From positions 1 to 5,721 of the forward strand of contig NZ_DAIRTR010000162.1 of NCBI RefSeq assembly GCF_036803785.1: a stretch of DNA of 5,721 bases, in the 5' to 3' direction. Each line of letters begins with the position of its first letter. The stretch's first letter is position 1. The position numbers and the translations under genes were made by a program. Shown here one piece after another: positions 4,882-5,721 of this stretch. The DNA is from Pelomicrobium sp036803785 (GTDB lineage: Bacteria > Pseudomonadota > Gammaproteobacteria > Burkholderiales > UBA6910). The notes under the pieces are model-generated. The model did no database searches. It was not told the DNA's origin and saw only the letters and a list, made by a program, of their open reading frames with translations.

Positions 4882-5721
4882 GCCGGCGGTCATCGGCTGG
4901 GATGTGGGAGGGGCCCATCTCAAGGCCGCGGCCGTCGCGCGGACCGCGGGCGAGCCGGCCGTGCTGGCGGCCGTGCAACTGCCCTGTCCCTTATGGCGGG
5001 GCCTGGATCAGCTAGCGGCGGCGGTAGACCAGGCCCTTGAGCGCCTAGGCACCGCCCCGTGCCATGCCCTCACCATGACCGGGGAGATGGCCGACCTGTT
5101 TCGTGACCGGGCGGAGGGGGTGGCGAGGCTCACCGACTTCATGGAGCGGCGGCTCGGCGGAAGACGCACGCGCTACTTTGCTGGCGCCGGGTTCGTGGAC
5201 GCCCACCATGCCAAAAGCATGTCCCGGCGCGTCGCTTCGGCCAACTGGCTCGCTTCCGCCCGCTTCGTCGCACAGCAGCTCAGGGAGGCCCTGTTCGTGG
5301 ACGTGGGCAGCACCACCACCGACCTGGTGCCCATCGTCGCCCATGCGGTGCACGCTACGGGGAAGGACGATTTCGAGCGCCTCGCTTCGGGGGAGCTCGT
5401 CTACACGGGCGTAGTGCGCACACCGGTTATGGCCCTTGGAGGGCGAGTCTCCTTCGAGGGCCGCCGGGTGCCCCTCGTGGCGGAGCACTTCGCCACGATG
5501 GCCGACGTGTACCGGCTCACGGGCCTGCTGCCCGAACACGCGGACCAGTGGCCCGCGGCCGACGGAGGAGAGAAGACCGAGGAAGGCAGCGCCCGCCGGC
5601 TTGCTCGCATGATCGGACGGGATGCCGTCACGGGGACACCTGCCGCTTGGCGCCGGCTGGCCCGTGGCCTCGCCCGGGCGCAGGAGGCCCGGATCGAAGC
5701 CGCTGCCCGGCGGGTCCTGGC
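4874..5721 (+). CDS. mfnF: H4MPT-linked C1 pathway protein, hydantoinase/ASKHA fold, MfnF-like (5' part, runs off the window)
   Basis: Archaeal MfnF condenses an activated aminomethylfuran with the phenol of gamma-glutamyltyramine, forming the ether bond of methanofuran. I translated 282 codons without a stop to the window edge; the family is about 340-350 residues, so some 60 or more residues are missing. Visible motifs are GWDVGGAHLKAA at 8-19 (first phosphate-binding loop of the ASKHA fold), LTMTGEMADLF at 66-76, ASANWLASA at 121-129, FVDVGSTTTDLVPI at 141-154 (second phosphate loop), LASGELVYTGVVRTPV at 170-185, FATMADVYRLTG at 206-217 and ARRLARMIGRD at 240-250. The residues between 218 and 240 (EHADQW, ADGGEKT) resemble a conserved metal/acidic loop. 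The ATG at 4874 overlaps the upstream stop by 8 bp and has GGAG 7 bases before it. The archaeal function is known; that the bacterial protein does the same is inference from homology and its coupling to the MfnD-like gene. Confidence 0.88.
   Translation, partial: MLEPAVIGWDVGGAHLKAAAVARTAGEPAVLAAVQLPCPLWRGLDQLAAAVDQALERLGTAPCHALTMTGEMADLFRDRAEGVARLTDFMERRLGGRRTRYFAGAGFVDAHHAKSMSRRVASANWLASARFVAQQLREALFVDVGSTTTDLVPIVAHAVHATGKDDFERLASGELVYTGVVRTPVMALGGRVSFEGRRVPLVAEHFATMADVYRLTGLLPEHADQWPAADGGEKTEEGSARRLARMIGRDAVTGTPAAWRRLARGLARAQEARIEAAARRVL

Noticed and set aside
3859..4923. Continuous minus-strand open frame that would extend the HisA-like protein to 584 residues
   Set aside because: It is antisense to the well-conserved MfnD-like gene, and HisA-like proteins begin at the VPVIDL strand. 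The openness follows from GC-rich third positions.

Overview
The window is a high-GC (roughly two-thirds G+C), gene-dense stretch from a bacterium that uses tetrahydromethanopterin (H4MPT) and a methanofuran-type cofactor to oxidise formaldehyde. The gene set mch - ATP-grasp 'orf5' - CitG-like 'orf7' - fae is the signature C1-transfer island of methylotrophic proteobacteria. The Fae sequence looks most like beta- or gammaproteobacterial methylotroph or methanotroph versions, but the exact taxon cannot be fixed from the sequence alone.

Layout, left to right. (1) The 3' part of mch, methenyl-H4MPT cyclohydrolase, with its first ~65 codons off the left edge. (2) orf5, a RimK-type ATP-grasp ligase whose ATG overlaps the mch stop (ATGA). 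(3) orf7, a triphosphoribosyl-dephospho-CoA synthase (CitG) family protein, 2 bp downstream. (4) fae, formaldehyde-activating enzyme, after a 22-bp gap with a strong ribosome binding site. (5) On the opposite strand, a HisA-like TIM-barrel gene, ending 11 bp from fae tail to tail and starting 12 bp from the next gene head to head. (6) A MfnD-like ATP-grasp ligase (methanofuran biosynthesis), with a GTG start. (7) A MfnF-like ASKHA/hydantoinase-fold protein (methanofuran biosynthesis) that overlaps gene 6 by 8 bp and runs off the right edge.

Working together: Fae condenses formaldehyde with H4MPT to methylene-H4MPT; a methylene-H4MPT dehydrogenase (not in the window, probably upstream) makes methenyl-H4MPT; Mch hydrolyses that to formyl-H4MPT. 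The formyl group then passes to the methanofuran analogue and is released as formate by the formyltransferase/hydrolase complex (not in the window). The MfnD- and MfnF-like proteins probably build that methanofuran analogue. Orf5, Orf7 and the HisA-like protein are conserved companions without firmly established reactions and are the most interesting part. I found no RNA genes, mobile elements, CRISPR arrays or convincing terminators. No gene-free stretch exceeds about 22 bp.
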